A stretch of DNA of 64,000 nt from Kurthia zopfii (GCF_003143955.1 NZ_QFVS01000011.1:1-64000), one strand, 5' to 3'. Shown: positions 26,309-36,044, numbered from the stretch's first letter. Notes: generated by a model not told the origin, from the sequence alone. Made by a program: numbers and translations.

Positions 26309-26910
26309 TATTTATTCCAACCTTTTTCTTTAAAACGAGCGATTGCTTCAATTCGATTACTGACTTCTAACTTATCCAGAATGATTGAAATATAGTTACG
26401 CACCGTTCCTGGAGATAGGAAAAGTTCTTTCGCAATTTCCTTCGTCGTTTTGCCTTCCGCAACTAAGCTTAATACTTCAGATTCGCGATCTGTTAAGGGA
26501 TTCGAGTCATCTTCATAAACAATGTCGATTAATTCAGGTGCATAAATTCGTCTACCTTCCATAATGACACGAATTGAATTCACGAGTTCTTCGATCGGAC
26601 TATCTTTTAATAAATATCCTCTTACGCCAGCTTTTTTCGCTCTTTCAAAGTACCCTGGTCGAGCAAACGTCGTTAAAATGACGATTTTATATTGTTCATC
26701 CTTTAGTTCTTCGGCAACGTCTAATCCTGTTTTACCCGGCATTTCAATATCCATAATAATAATGTCAGGTTGCTGCTCCCTCACACGCTCCAAGGCTTCT
26801 TCACCGTTTTGAGCGATTGCAACAACTTCCATATCATCTTCCATATTGATCAGTGCCTTCATCGCACCAAGTAACATCCCTTGGTCTTCCGCAATGACGA
26901 TTTTGATCAT
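26308..26910 (-). CDS. desR: NarL/LuxR-type response regulator, DesR-like
   Basis: This 200-residue regulator has a receiver domain with acidic pocket AED, phospho-acceptor Asp54 (IIIMDIEMPGKTG), a conserved Thr (ILTTFARPGYF) and the Lys in LLKDSP. It also has a LuxR helix-turn-helix (NPLTDRESEVLSLVAEGKT through VRNYISIILDKL). It is very close in sequence to DesR of Bacillus subtilis, which activates the desaturase gene in the cold. AAGGAGTG precedes; GTG at 26913 and ATG at 26910 are both possible starts. The cognate kinase gene desK is not adjacent. Confidence 0.9.
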   Translation of the reverse strand: MIKIVIAEDQGMLLGAMKALINMEDDMEVVAIAQNGEEALERVREQQPDIIIMDIEMPGKTGLDVAEELKDEQYKIVILTTFARPGYFERAKKAGVRGYLLKDSPIEELVNSIRVIMEGRRIYAPELIDIVYEDDSNPLTDRESEVLSLVAEGKTTKEIAKELFLSPGTVRNYISIILDKLEVSNRIEAIARFKEKGWNK

Positions 26911-26937
26911 CACAAAACACTCCTTTTCAATTCATCT

Positions 26938-26968
26938 ATTATATCAAAGAAGCGAGGAGAACTGTAAA
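26938..26968 (-). promoter_or_regulatory. Possible separate promoter of desR
   Basis: On the minus strand TTTACA (26963-26968) lies 17 nt before GATATA (26940-26945), or 19 nt before TATAAT (26938-26943). It overlaps the des terminator, so desR could be transcribed even when des is off. Confidence 0.45.
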
Positions 26969-26982
26969 CAGTATCCCCTCGC
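26946..26982 (-). terminator. Probable terminator of des
   Basis: On the minus strand GCGAGG(G)GA..ACTGT pairs with ACAGT..TCCTCGC, followed by TTCTTT. The T run is short, so some read-through into desR is likely. Confidence 0.6.
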
Positions 26983-26993
26983 ACTTTAGAATG

Positions 26994-28034
26994 TTAGATT
27001 ACTTTTTTAATTGGTAAGATCGGTTTTGCTGAAGTCTTTCGTAAATCCTTCGGCAATTGTTTGAATGTAATAAAATTATAATTTTCTGTGTCATATAATT
27101 TGTATTTCAAAGATTCGATACTTAACTTTAATGTAATCGTTGTAGCATGTTGAAGCGGGGGAGTTTGATCATGCGCATGCTCTAATTCATAGTTTGGAAT
27201 TCTTGGTGCTAAATGATGCACGTGGTGGAATCCGATATTACCTGTTAACCATTGTAAAACTGCTGGTAACTTATAGTATGAACTTCCTTCAACCGCTGCT
27301 TTCACATAACTCCATTCGCCATTCGCTTCGAAGTAAGAATCTTCGAAAGTATGTTGAATATAGAATAACCAAACTCCTAAAGCACCTGCGATATACATTG
27401 AAACACCCGTTACTGCTAAGAATGCTGATACGCCCATGAAGTAAATCACAATGCCATATCCAACTACTAACAGAGCATTAATTAAATATGTGTTAATTTT
27501 TTCTTTTGTTTTTGCACCTTTACGATTTTTACGATTGGCAACAAGGACTAAGTAAATTGGACCAAAACCAAACATCACAAGTGGGCTACGGTATAGACGG
27601 TATCCTAGTCTTTTCCATTTCGAAGCTTCCGTATATTCCTCTACAGTCATCATCCATATGTCACCAACACCACGATGATCTAAATTTGAGCTTGATGAGT
27701 GATGTAATAAATGTTCAATACGCCATTTCGAGTAACCAAACATTGTTAATACACCCGCGATTGTTCCTACGATTGCATTCGCTTTCTTATTTTTGAAGAA
27801 AGAACCATGCGTACAATCGTGGAAAATGATAAATGTTCTTACAACGAAAAATGAAGCGACAACACTTACACCAATAGCGCCCCAAATTGTTGTATCTGCG
27901 ATCATATATGCAAAAACCCATAATGCGATTAGAGGTACGATTGTATTAATAATTTGGAAAACACTTTTTGCTTTGTTTGACTTAGCAAAAGGTTGCACGG
28001 CTTTATGAAGTTGTTTTGTTTTTTCCTTGTCCAT
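26994..28034 (-). CDS. des: Acyl-lipid fatty acid desaturase
   Basis: This 346-residue membrane di-iron enzyme introduces a double bond into phospholipid acyl chains. The three His boxes are visible: HDCTH (72-76), HLLHHSS (108-114) and HHVHH near residue 270. Hydrophobic pairs at about 30-70, 85-100 and 185-230 span the membrane. AGGGAATG precedes the ATG. It is followed on the same strand by desR and preceded by inverted repeats that could be DesR sites, so cold induction by DesR is likely. Confidence 0.9.
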   Translation of the reverse strand: MDKEKTKQLHKAVQPFAKSNKAKSVFQIINTIVPLIALWVFAYMIADTTIWGAIGVSVVASFFVVRTFIIFHDCTHGSFFKNKKANAIVGTIAGVLTMFGYSKWRIEHLLHHSSSSNLDHRGVGDIWMMTVEEYTEASKWKRLGYRLYRSPLVMFGFGPIYLVLVANRKNRKGAKTKEKINTYLINALLVVGYGIVIYFMGVSAFLAVTGVSMYIAGALGVWLFYIQHTFEDSYFEANGEWSYVKAAVEGSSYYKLPAVLQWLTGNIGFHHVHHLAPRIPNYELEHAHDQTPPLQHATTITLKLSIESLKYKLYDTENYNFITFKQLPKDLRKTSAKPILPIKKVI

Positions 28035-28102
28035 GTTTTCTCATTCCCTTATTGTCATTTTCTTAATAATAATATTTTTTAGCATCTGGTCATAGAGGTG
28101 AA

Positions 28103-28130
28103 TGTCACATGACACATATGACAACTGTCA
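28103..28130 (-). promoter_or_regulatory. Probable DesR operator (two inverted repeats)
   Basis: TGTCA-CA-TGACA (28103-28114) and TGACA-AC-TGTCA (28119-28130) are two tandem dyads centred about 75-90 bp upstream of the des start. Such paired sites fit a NarL-type dimer or tetramer upstream of a promoter. The link to DesR is inferred from the neighbouring gene. Confidence 0.55.
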
Positions 28131-28149
28131 CTATTATTTTTTAGAAAAT

Positions 28150-28190
28150 TAAAAACTTAGCGAGAAAGGAAAATACCTCCCCACTAAGTT
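28150..28190 (-). terminator. Intrinsic terminator of yitJ-metH
   Basis: On the minus strand AACTTAGYG pairs with CGCTAAGTT across a GA-rich loop, followed by TTTAA. It starts 4 bp beyond the metH stop. Confidence 0.7.
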
Positions 28191-28193
28191 GAT

Positions 28194-31100
28194 TTAAACA
28201 TTAAAGTATCGCGCATCTGGATGGTTAAAAACAATCGCAGAAACAGACGCTTCTGGTTGCATCATATATCCTTCCGTCAATTCCACTCCGATATCTTCTG
28301 GTTTAATTAAATTAAATAATTTCACTTGATCTTCCAAGTTCGGACAAGCCGGATATCCAAATGAAAATCTTTGCCCATTGTATTTCGCCGCAAAACGATC
28401 ACGCATCGTAAAGTCCGTCGCATCAGGATAGCCCGCTTGATCACGCATCTCTTGGTGAACACGTTCCGCAAAGCCTTCCGCTAACTCCAATGCAGTCGCT
28501 TGAATCGCATGACTTTCTAAAAACTTCCCTTGTTCTTTTAAGCGCTGCGCCACTTCTCTCACGCCATGCCCTGCCGTTACTTGCATGAATCCTACATAAT
28601 CCATTTCGCCGCTCTGTTTTGATTTAAGGAAATCAGAAATACATAGGAATGGTGCTTTTTGTTGTCTTGGGAATGTAAATCGTTCAATCTCAACACCTGG
28701 CTCTTTTGGCGAATAAATAATGACATCATCGCCGGCCGATTGTGCAGGAAAAAATTGATACATGCCAGAAGGTGAGAGTAAATCTGATTTTAAATAGCCG
28801 GTAACTAAATCATATAGTTCATTCGCTCGCTCATCGCCACTTGCGCGTAATTCCTCACTATACCCTTTCAAGCCTAAATGATGGCCAATCAAAGTTCTCA
28901 TATTTACATACGGGAATAAATGTTTTACTGGATAATCTCTTAATACATGGCGCTCTGTATCGGTCGGCACGAATATCGGGAAATCTTCACTCACCGATTT
29001 CACAGGTCGGGTCGCTACTGCTACTGCACCCCGATCCACTCGATTCGCCTCTTTTTCTACACGCTTTTGCTGTGCGGTTGCGATTTCGCCGAGTAATTCG
29101 GCTCTGTCTATACCTTGTAGTCGATTCACTAAATCAAGTCCGATCATCGCATCTTTCGCATAGAGAACTGGGCCGTCATAACTCGCCGCAATTTTCGTAT
29201 CCGTAAATCGGCGTGAAAGTGCTGCGCCACCAACTAAGATTGGTGTATCAATATCCGCTTCTTTGAAATCCTGTGCCGTAATGACCATTTGCTGCGCTGA
29301 TTTTACGAGTAATCCCGAAAGTCCGACAATATCCGGTTTCTCTTTTCGAATCGCTTCTATTAATTGCTGCGGCGTCACTTTAATGCCGAGATCAATTACT
29401 TTGTATCCATTATTACTTAATATAATGTCGACTAAGTTTTTGCCGATATCATGTACATCACCTTTTACAGTAGCGATGATGATTTTCCCTTTACCGACAT
29501 CGTCTTCTGATTTTTCCATAAATCCTTCAAGGAAAGATACCGCTGCTTTCATCACACCGGCAGATTGAAGCACTTCCGCTACGATTAATTGATTCTCATT
29601 GAACAACTTCCCAACAGTCGCCATCCCTGCCATTAAAGGCCCATTTATGATTTCTAAAGGGGATTCATATGTTTGAAGTGCGGTTTCTAAATCGGGAATA
29701 AGCCCTTCCTTCGTTCCTTCTAAAATATAGTAAGCCAGTCGTTCTGGTACTGTTTTCGGAATATCATCTTCCGTTTTTTCTTTCTTTTTATCACGATAAA
29801 AGTCTGTAAAATCTGCTAAAGTTTGATCCGTCGTATTAAATAATAAATCATTCGCTAAATTGATTTCAGCTTCTGGAATTGAAGCATAGCGTTCCAATTT
29901 CTCCGTATTTACGATGGCATAATCCAGACCAGCTTGCGTACAATTGTATAAATACACTGCATTCAACACCTCTCGTCCAACAGGTGGCAAACCGAATGAC
30001 ACATTGGATACACCGAGAATCGTCAAAGCACGCGGCATTTTTTCTTTAATCAGGCGAATCCCTTCAATCGTTTCAACAGCAGAACCAATATATTGCTCAT
30101 CGCCTGTGCCGACTGGGAATACAAGTGGGTCGAAAATAATATCTTCAGGTGCAATGCCCCATTTATTCACGAGTAAATCATATTCTCTTTGTGCAATTTC
30201 AAGTTTGCGATGACGATCAACGGCCATCCCTTTCTCATCAATCGTACCGATGACGATTGACGCACCGTATTTTTTGACGATTGGTAATACAGCATCAAGG
30301 CGTTCTTCTCCATCTTCTAAGTTGATCGAGTTAATGATTGCCTTACCTTGTGAATATTTCAATGATTCTTCAATGACCTTTTCATCCGTCGAATCAATTA
30401 CGAAAGGCACTTTAACCTTTTGACCAACTTGCTTCATGAAATTCACCATATCATCGATTTCTTCACGGTCAGGATTGGCAAGACAAATATCGATGACATG
30501 CGCTCCATTCTTCACTTGCGCTCGCGCGATTTCTGCTGCTTCTTCAAACTTTCCATCGACAATTAATTTCTTGAATTTTCGCGAACCGATGACATTCGTT
30601 CGTTCACCAACAAAAAGTGGACGCATTGAATCATCATATTCAAGTGGTTCAATTCCTGAAACCGTATGATTTTTCTCGCCTGTTTGTCGAATTCTCGGTG
30701 TTTTATTTTCTACTACTCGGCGTATCGCCTGAATATGTGCTGGTGTTGTACCACAACAACCACCTACAATATTTAACCAACCTTTATCCGCAAAGCCTTC
30801 CAATTTTTTCGACAGACTATCCGGTGTTTCGTGATAATGCCCTTCTTCATCTGGTAATCCAGCATTCGGATAACAGCTGACGAAACTTGAAGATAGCTCT
30901 GACAATGAACGTAAGTAATCCGTCATAAACTCTGGCCCTGTCGCACAGTTTAAACCGATTGATAATGGCTTAATATGTTCAATTGAAATATAGAAAGCTT
31001 CGATACTTTGACCAGCTAATGTTGTCCCCATCGGCTCAATCGTACCTGAAATCATAATCGGAATTTCCTTACCTAATTCTTTAAATGCACGTTTTACAGC

Positions 31101-31625
31101 GATTGTACCTGCCTTCACATTGAGCATATCTTGAGAGGTTTCTAATAGAAGTAAATCCGCTCCGCCTTCGATTAAAGCTCTCGCTTGAACATAGAAATCC
31201 TGTTCCAATTCATCGAATGTAATACCACCTGTCACGGATAATGTTTTCGTCGTTGGCCCCATTGCACCTGCAACAAAACGAGGCCATTCAGGTGTTGAGA
31301 TTTCCTGCGCAACTTCTTTAGCAATCTCCACTGCTCGGCGGTTAATTTCAACAGCCTTATGCCCAAGATCATACTCATTTAATACGACTGGTGTTCCACC
31401 GAATGTATTCGTAGAAACGATATCTGCGCCCGCTTCAAAGTAAGCACGGTGAATATCCGCAATAACATCTGGTCTCGTTAAATTTAGATTTTCATTACAA
31501 CCATCTAATTCTTCTCCACCAAAATCATCTTCCGTTAAATTCGCATTTTGAAGCATCGTCCCCATTGCCCCATCTAAAATTAAAATATGATGTTCAAGTC
31601 GTTGTTCAATGAGATGCTTTGACAT
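28194..31625 (-). CDS. metH: Cobalamin-dependent methionine synthase
   Basis: This 1143-residue enzyme methylates homocysteine using methyl-tetrahydrofolate and B12. The domains in order are a homocysteine/zinc domain (DGAMGTMLQ, zinc ligands GGCCGTTP), a pterin-binding domain (FVGERTNVIGSRKF), a cobalamin domain (GDVHDIGKNLV, with the axial His) and an AdoMet reactivation domain (FGYPACPNLEDQ). The length is normal for a full MetH. It overlaps the upstream yitJ-like gene by 20 nt, and GGGGGAG precedes the ATG. Both lie behind the S-box riboswitch, so they are shut off by SAM. Confidence 0.96.
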   Translation of the reverse strand: MSKHLIEQRLEHHILILDGAMGTMLQNANLTEDDFGGEELDGCNENLNLTRPDVIADIHRAYFEAGADIVSTNTFGGTPVVLNEYDLGHKAVEINRRAVEIAKEVAQEISTPEWPRFVAGAMGPTTKTLSVTGGITFDELEQDFYVQARALIEGGADLLLLETSQDMLNVKAGTIAVKRAFKELGKEIPIMISGTIEPMGTTLAGQSIEAFYISIEHIKPLSIGLNCATGPEFMTDYLRSLSELSSSFVSCYPNAGLPDEEGHYHETPDSLSKKLEGFADKGWLNIVGGCCGTTPAHIQAIRRVVENKTPRIRQTGEKNHTVSGIEPLEYDDSMRPLFVGERTNVIGSRKFKKLIVDGKFEEAAEIARAQVKNGAHVIDICLANPDREEIDDMVNFMKQVGQKVKVPFVIDSTDEKVIEESLKYSQGKAIINSINLEDGEERLDAVLPIVKKYGASIVIGTIDEKGMAVDRHRKLEIAQREYDLLVNKWGIAPEDIIFDPLVFPVGTGDEQYIGSAVETIEGIRLIKEKMPRALTILGVSNVSFGLPPVGREVLNAVYLYNCTQAGLDYAIVNTEKLERYASIPEAEINLANDLLFNTTDQTLADFTDFYRDKKKEKTEDDIPKTVPERLAYYILEGTKEGLIPDLETALQTYESPLEIINGPLMAGMATVGKLFNENQLIVAEVLQSAGVMKAAVSFLEGFMEKSEDDVGKGKIIIATVKGDVHDIGKNLVDIILSNNGYKVIDLGIKVTPQQLIEAIRKEKPDIVGLSGLLVKSAQQMVITAQDFKEADIDTPILVGGAALSRRFTDTKIAASYDGPVLYAKDAMIGLDLVNRLQGIDRAELLGEIATAQQKRVEKEANRVDRGAVAVATRPVKSVSEDFPIFVPTDTERHVLRDYPVKHLFPYVNMRTLIGHHLGLKGYSEELRASGDERANELYDLVTGYLKSDLLSPSGMYQFFPAQSAGDDVIIYSPKEPGVEIERFTFPRQQKAPFLCISDFLKSKQSGEMDYVGFMQVTAGHGVREVAQRLKEQGKFLESHAIQATALELAEGFAERVHQEMRDQAGYPDATDFTMRDRFAAKYNGQRFSFGYPACPNLEDQVKLFNLIKPEDIGVELTEGYMMQPEASVSAIVFNHPDARYFNV

Positions 31626-33468
31626 ATTCTACTCCCCCTTTTACCTGTTGTTCATCTAGTTGGTTAATATATTCAATCAGCTCTACGCTCATGTCGTAAC
31701 GCATGAACGGTGTGATCAAGTAGATTCCATTAAATAATTCCGATGCAGTATCAATTAATTCTTTCGCAATTTTTATCCCTTCAGCTTGCGCAGTTACTTG
31801 ATCGATATCTGCTTTTGCCATTCTGACTAATACTTCATCTGACAATTTGATGCCTGGTACTTCATGATGTAAAAACTCGGAATTTCTCAAACTTGTTAAT
31901 GGCATAATTCCGATGTAAATCGGCGTATCGAGATGCTTTGTTGCTTCGTAGATTTCGATGATTTTTTCTTTTGAATAAACGGGCTGTGTAATGAAATAAT
32001 CAGCACCCGCAGCAATTTTCTTCTCTAATCTCGGCACTGCTCTTGCGACAACGCGAACATTCGGATTGAACGCAGCCGCAACAGAGAAACTCGCTTTTTT
32101 ACGAAGTGGTTTACCTGAGAATGAGATACCTTCATTTAACTTTTTAATCAACTGCAATAATTCAATGCTCGATACATCATAAACGCTTGTAGCACCTGGG
32201 AAATCCCCCACTTTTGTCGGATCGCCTGTTACTGCTAAAATATCATTTATGCCGAGTGCATCTAATCCCATGAGATGAGATTGCAAACCGATTAAGTTAC
32301 GATCACGACAAGTAATATGTGCTAATGACCTTACTTCTTCCTCATATTTTAAAATCGAACCCATCGCAATATTTGATACACGAGGTGAAGCTAATGAGTT
32401 ATCTGCCATCGTCACTGCATCCGCTCCTGCTTGTTGAAGAATTTTCGCACCTTCGATAAATTTCTCCGTTTCTAAATGTCTCGGTGTATCCAATTCGACG
32501 ATAATCGAACGACCTTTTTTAACTTTTTCATGAAGCGGTTCATAGATGCGAACTGCCGCCTCTTTAATCGGTTCAACTGCTCGTACTTCAACGACTTTAT
32601 CTTCTACTGGTTGCAGATTAGATAATTGACGTTTCACTTCACGAATATGGTCAGGTGTCGTACCACAACATCCACCAATTAATCGAACACCTTCATCACG
32701 TAATTCAAGTGCCGCTTTTCCGAAGTATTCAAACTCTGATTCATAGACAACTTTTCCTTCTTCTAAATCAAGTAAACTCGCATTCGGATAGGCAGATAAA
32801 AACGCATTTTCAGGTAATTCAACATTTTCTAATGCGACGATTGTATGGTGTGGACCAAATCGACAATTTAAACCGACAACATCCGCGCCTGCTACTTCCA
32901 ACCTTTCAAAAGCTTCATTCAAGTTCATACCATTTAGTAATACGCCCGGATCATGCATGGAAACTTGTGCAATGATTGGAATCGAAGTGAATTTTCGAAT
33001 CGATTTAACGAGTGTTTCTAATTCTTCTAAATCATAAAATGTTTCTAATAATAGTCCATCTACACCGCTATTCACAAGGACTTTCGCTTGTAAAACGAGT
33101 GAAATTAAAATCTCTTCTAAACTAAATTCATGTTTACGAATACCTCGAATGCCGCCGATTGTTCCTAAAATATATTGCGGCCCATCTCCAACTGCTTTCT
33201 TCGCAATTTCCACCGCTGCCTTATTTAAAATTTCGTATTCTTCTTCGATGCCATATCTTGAAAGCTTGATCGTATTGGCTGTATATGTATTCGTTTGAAT
33301 CACATCTGCGCCTGCTTCAATATATTGTCGATGAATATCCTCAATAACTGCTGGCTTTCGAACATTCAACTCCTCATAACAAAAATCAATGCCGTATGAA
33401 TAAAGCAATGTTCCCATCGCACCATCTGCTGTTAATACTTTCGTTTTTAAGTCTTCAATTAATCCCAT
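31606..33468 (-). CDS. yitJ: Bifunctional homocysteine S-methyltransferase / methylenetetrahydrofolate reductase
   Basis: This protein of about 620 residues has an N-terminal homocysteine-binding domain (TADGAMGTLLYSYG, zinc ligand GGCCGTTPDH) and a C-terminal MTHFR domain (VELDTPRHLETEKF, ITQPVYSKEKI, GIMPLTSLRN). The reductase makes the methyl-tetrahydrofolate that MetH uses. GGGAGG lies 9 nt before the ATG at 33468; the ATG at 33477 overlaps that site. It is the first gene of the SAM-riboswitch operon with metH. Confidence 0.94.
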   Translation of the reverse strand: MGLIEDLKTKVLTADGAMGTLLYSYGIDFCYEELNVRKPAVIEDIHRQYIEAGADVIQTNTYTANTIKLSRYGIEEEYEILNKAAVEIAKKAVGDGPQYILGTIGGIRGIRKHEFSLEEILISLVLQAKVLVNSGVDGLLLETFYDLEELETLVKSIRKFTSIPIIAQVSMHDPGVLLNGMNLNEAFERLEVAGADVVGLNCRFGPHHTIVALENVELPENAFLSAYPNASLLDLEEGKVVYESEFEYFGKAALELRDEGVRLIGGCCGTTPDHIREVKRQLSNLQPVEDKVVEVRAVEPIKEAAVRIYEPLHEKVKKGRSIIVELDTPRHLETEKFIEGAKILQQAGADAVTMADNSLASPRVSNIAMGSILKYEEEVRSLAHITCRDRNLIGLQSHLMGLDALGINDILAVTGDPTKVGDFPGATSVYDVSSIELLQLIKKLNEGISFSGKPLRKKASFSVAAAFNPNVRVVARAVPRLEKKIAAGADYFITQPVYSKEKIIEIYEATKHLDTPIYIGIMPLTSLRNSEFLHHEVPGIKLSDEVLVRMAKADIDQVTAQAEGIKIAKELIDTASELFNGIYLITPFMRYDMSVELIEYINQLDEQQVKGGVEYVKASH

Positions 33469-33507
33469 ACTATTCATCCTCCCATTCGATTTGCCGAACT
33501 CCCCAAT

Positions 33508-33544
33508 AAAAAAAGCCCTCTTATTTATAAATAAATAAGAAGGC
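33508..33544 (-). terminator. S-box expression-platform terminator
   Basis: On the minus strand GCCTTCTTATTTATT pairs with AATAAGAGGGC (slightly mismatched) and is followed by seven T. It lies between the SAM aptamer and the yitJ-like gene. Confidence 0.85.
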
Positions 33545-33569
33545 GTAAAGACAATAAAAATTAGTCCCT

Positions 33570-33673
33570 CTTATCTTTCAAGAACATTGCGTTCTTCTGG
33601 AATTAGCACCTGACCAATAAATGGCTGGTTGCTGAAACGTCATAGGGCCAGTCCCTCGGTTTCTCTGGATAAG
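33570..33673 (-). promoter_or_regulatory. SAM (S-box, SAM-I) riboswitch
   Basis: The minus strand has the S-box order: CTTATC closing arm, AGAG, GAGGGACTGGCCCTATGA, CAGCAACC, GGTGCTAATTCC, then GAAAGATAAG closing P1. The match to the SAM-I consensus is essentially complete. SAM binding should favour the downstream terminator. Confidence 0.97.
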
Positions 33674-33704
33674 AAAAATATTGAATTTTAAGAATATTAA
33701 GAGA

Positions 33705-33733
33705 ATCATACATCTTTATAACTTTTACGTCAA
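33705..33733 (-). promoter_or_regulatory. Promoter of the S-box methionine operon
   Basis: On the minus strand TTGACG (33728-33733) and TATGAT (33705-33710) are separated by 17 nt and lie 31 bp before the aptamer. Confidence 0.75.
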
Positions 33734-33764
33734 GCGCAACTGCAATATTTTCGTATATTCATAC

Positions 33765-33799
33765 AAAAAAACACTAGTTCATTTGAATTGAACTAGTGT
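33765..33799 (-). terminator. Intrinsic terminator of the sortase gene
   Basis: On the minus strand ACACTAGTT and AACTAGTGT with further TCA/TGA pairing form a stem followed by seven T, just after the sortase stop. Confidence 0.88.
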
Positions 33800-33806
33800 C
33801 AGGCAT

Positions 33807-34469
33807 TTATTTTTTTAAGTTGAATGCGTCTTTTGGAGCGTCATCAATACTCATTGTTTCCACCCATTCACCTTTGACAATCATGCGTTTCGAACCGTCA
33901 TAATTACAAGTGACAAGTGTGAGTTCACGCTTCTTCGGATGATCATTGATAACTTCAACTTGTGTTGGTTGAATGATGAAAATATCCGTAATTTTGTATG
34001 TGTACACTTTTTTGAAATCCGTCGTGTACATAAGCATACCTTTTTTTGCTTTCGTAAGTGGGCTGAATAATGTTTTATCATTATTCATATTATGACCAGC
34101 TAGTGCATAATTCCCTTTACCAAGCTCCATATCCTTTTTCAAAGTTCCAGCACCAATTGCAAGGTTCGTATTGGAAATCCCATATAAAATCGGCAGCTGC
34201 ATCTTCACATCTGGGACACTAATCGCACCGATGGAATGAACGTCTTTCGCATTCATTTGAGCTTTCAAGACATCTTGAATACTCAAGTCTTTAACATCTT
34301 CAAAATCGAAGTTTACATCACCATTTTTCGCTTTCGTCTCATCAAATTGGTTGATCGATTGCTCTGTCATATGCGTTACGACAAAGCCCATAATTTGTTT
34401 ATTAAAAACTAAGGCAATACCTACTACAAGAAGAAGTATTCCAATTGTTAAACTTAATTTGCGCTTCAT
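33807..34469 (-). CDS. srtA: Class A sortase
   Basis: This 220-residue membrane-anchored transpeptidase has an N-terminal signal anchor (residues 7-24). The sortase barrel carries catalytic His126 (LAGHNMNN), Cys188 (LVTCNY) and Arg195 (GSKRMIVKGEW). Such enzymes join LPXTG-type surface proteins to peptidoglycan. No substrate or pilin gene lies nearby, which favours a housekeeping class A role. AAGGGAGAG precedes the ATG. It follows the porphyrinogen oxidase gene by 24 bp and may be co-transcribed with it. Confidence 0.88.
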   Translation of the reverse strand: MKRKLSLTIGILLLVVGIALVFNKQIMGFVVTHMTEQSINQFDETKAKNGDVNFDFEDVKDLSIQDVLKAQMNAKDVHSIGAISVPDVKMQLPILYGISNTNLAIGAGTLKKDMELGKGNYALAGHNMNNDKTLFSPLTKAKKGMLMYTTDFKKVYTYKITDIFIIQPTQVEVINDHPKKRELTLVTCNYDGSKRMIVKGEWVETMSIDDAPKDAFNLKK

Positions 34470-34493
34470 TTGCCACTCTCCCTTTATGCTCGA

Positions 34494-35876
34494 CTATCCT
34501 TTTATTATTTTCTCAGCAATTTCTTTACCATTTTGAATACATAGGCCAATCCCAACACCATAGTAAGATGAACCTGCGAGATGAAGTTTCGGATATTTTT
34601 CGTTCATTATTTGTTCTAATTGTTGGATTGCTTGTTTATGTTGTAAATTATAAATTGGCATTAAATCCATCCATTTCGAAATTTCTACGAATGAAGGTTC
34701 CTCCGTAATACCTAATCCTTTTCGACAATCATTTTTTGCGATTTCAACTAATTCATCATTCGACATTTTACTAAACTGCTCGAATTTAGGATTATTCTTC
34801 TTATAGAACATTCGAATTAATAGTTTCTCATTTTTTGACGTATGTTGCCACTTTTTACTCGTCCACGTACATGCATTACAATCAATATCATTCCCCGAAG
34901 AAACGATGAAGCCCGTTCCATCCGCCGGTAAGACTGTGTTTGGAAGGTCATACGCCAAGTAAACCGTAATAATCGAACCAGTTTGCAATGACTCCAATGC
35001 TTGGTTTAGTGCCTCATCTGCCAACACTTTCTGAGCAACTTGATGTGGTGTTGTTAAAATTACTTCATCCACAATAATCGCCTCATGACGATCCGTTTCT
35101 ATTCTATACCCATTTTCTACCTTTTCAATTGCAGTTACAGATGTTTCTTTTTCGATTCGTGCATTTTCCAAAGTTGCTTCAATACGATCAAATAGAGAAA
35201 TTAAGCCATTTTTGAATGAAATAAATTTCTTCGCAGCGCTTTTCTCATAAAACTCTTTATTCGCTTCGAACCCTTTCATAATGCTGCCGAATTCTTTTTT
35301 ATATGTTAGTAGATGCGGTAAAGTCGCACCGATTGTTAGTGAGAATAAATCACCTGAATAGACACCCGATAATACTGGCGCAATTTGTTTTTGAACGATT
35401 TCATCTCCGAAATAATACGTTAGGAAATCGCCAACTGAACTTTCCAATGTGAAAGGAACTTCCTGTTTCAATAAATCTTGTTCGAGTGCTTTTTTACCCG
35501 CCTCTGAAATGAGTGTACTTTCAGCCAAAGCATTCAGATTCATTGGAATGCCAAAAACGCTCTCGACCGGAATTGCGTGGAGCTTTTGATCTCTCAATAT
35601 GTATGATACACCCGTTGCATTATAGACAACATCATCTTGCATCTGCAACTCATCTATAAATGGTTGGACACTTGAATGCCTTGCTACGATTGAATCTGCA
35701 CCAACTTCCATCAAATAACCATCCCGTTCAACCGTCGTCATTTTGCCACCAAGTTGTGCATCTTTCTCAAATAAAATTAAATTGATTTCACTATTCTCTT
35801 CATTCGCAAACTTTTGTAAATAATGCATTGCGCTCATTCCTGTAATGCCGCCACCAATTACTGCTACTGTTTTCAT
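34494..35876 (-). CDS. hemY: Coproporphyrinogen III / protoporphyrinogen IX oxidase (HemY/CgoX family)
   Basis: This 460-residue FAD enzyme of heme synthesis has the N-terminal dinucleotide fold VIGGGITGMSAMHYL, FEKDAQLGGK and a DGYLMEVGADSIV segment. The C-terminal FAD-contact block LHLAGSSYYGVGIGLCI is also present. In Gram-positive bacteria this family oxidises coproporphyrinogen III. GTGGAG lies 9 nt before the ATG at 35876; the ATG at 35900 has no ribosome site. The usual partners hemE and hemH are not adjacent here, which is a departure from the common hemEHY cluster. Confidence 0.9.
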   Translation of the reverse strand: MKTVAVIGGGITGMSAMHYLQKFANEENSEINLILFEKDAQLGGKMTTVERDGYLMEVGADSIVARHSSVQPFIDELQMQDDVVYNATGVSYILRDQKLHAIPVESVFGIPMNLNALAESTLISEAGKKALEQDLLKQEVPFTLESSVGDFLTYYFGDEIVQKQIAPVLSGVYSGDLFSLTIGATLPHLLTYKKEFGSIMKGFEANKEFYEKSAAKKFISFKNGLISLFDRIEATLENARIEKETSVTAIEKVENGYRIETDRHEAIIVDEVILTTPHQVAQKVLADEALNQALESLQTGSIITVYLAYDLPNTVLPADGTGFIVSSGNDIDCNACTWTSKKWQHTSKNEKLLIRMFYKKNNPKFEQFSKMSNDELVEIAKNDCRKGLGITEEPSFVEISKWMDLMPIYNLQHKQAIQQLEQIMNEKYPKLHLAGSSYYGVGIGLCIQNGKEIAEKIIKG

Positions 35877-36044
35877 ACTATTCAACTCCACTTCGGTCAT
35901 TTTTTATCTACTCATCTAGTATAATTCAAACCGAACATGACTTTCATTGTTGAATGTCACAATCCAATGAACGTCCTAGATTATTGAACTCGCCTTCCCT
36001 TATGGTGTAAGCTTATTGTATAACGCGTTAGAAAGGGTCTTGCT

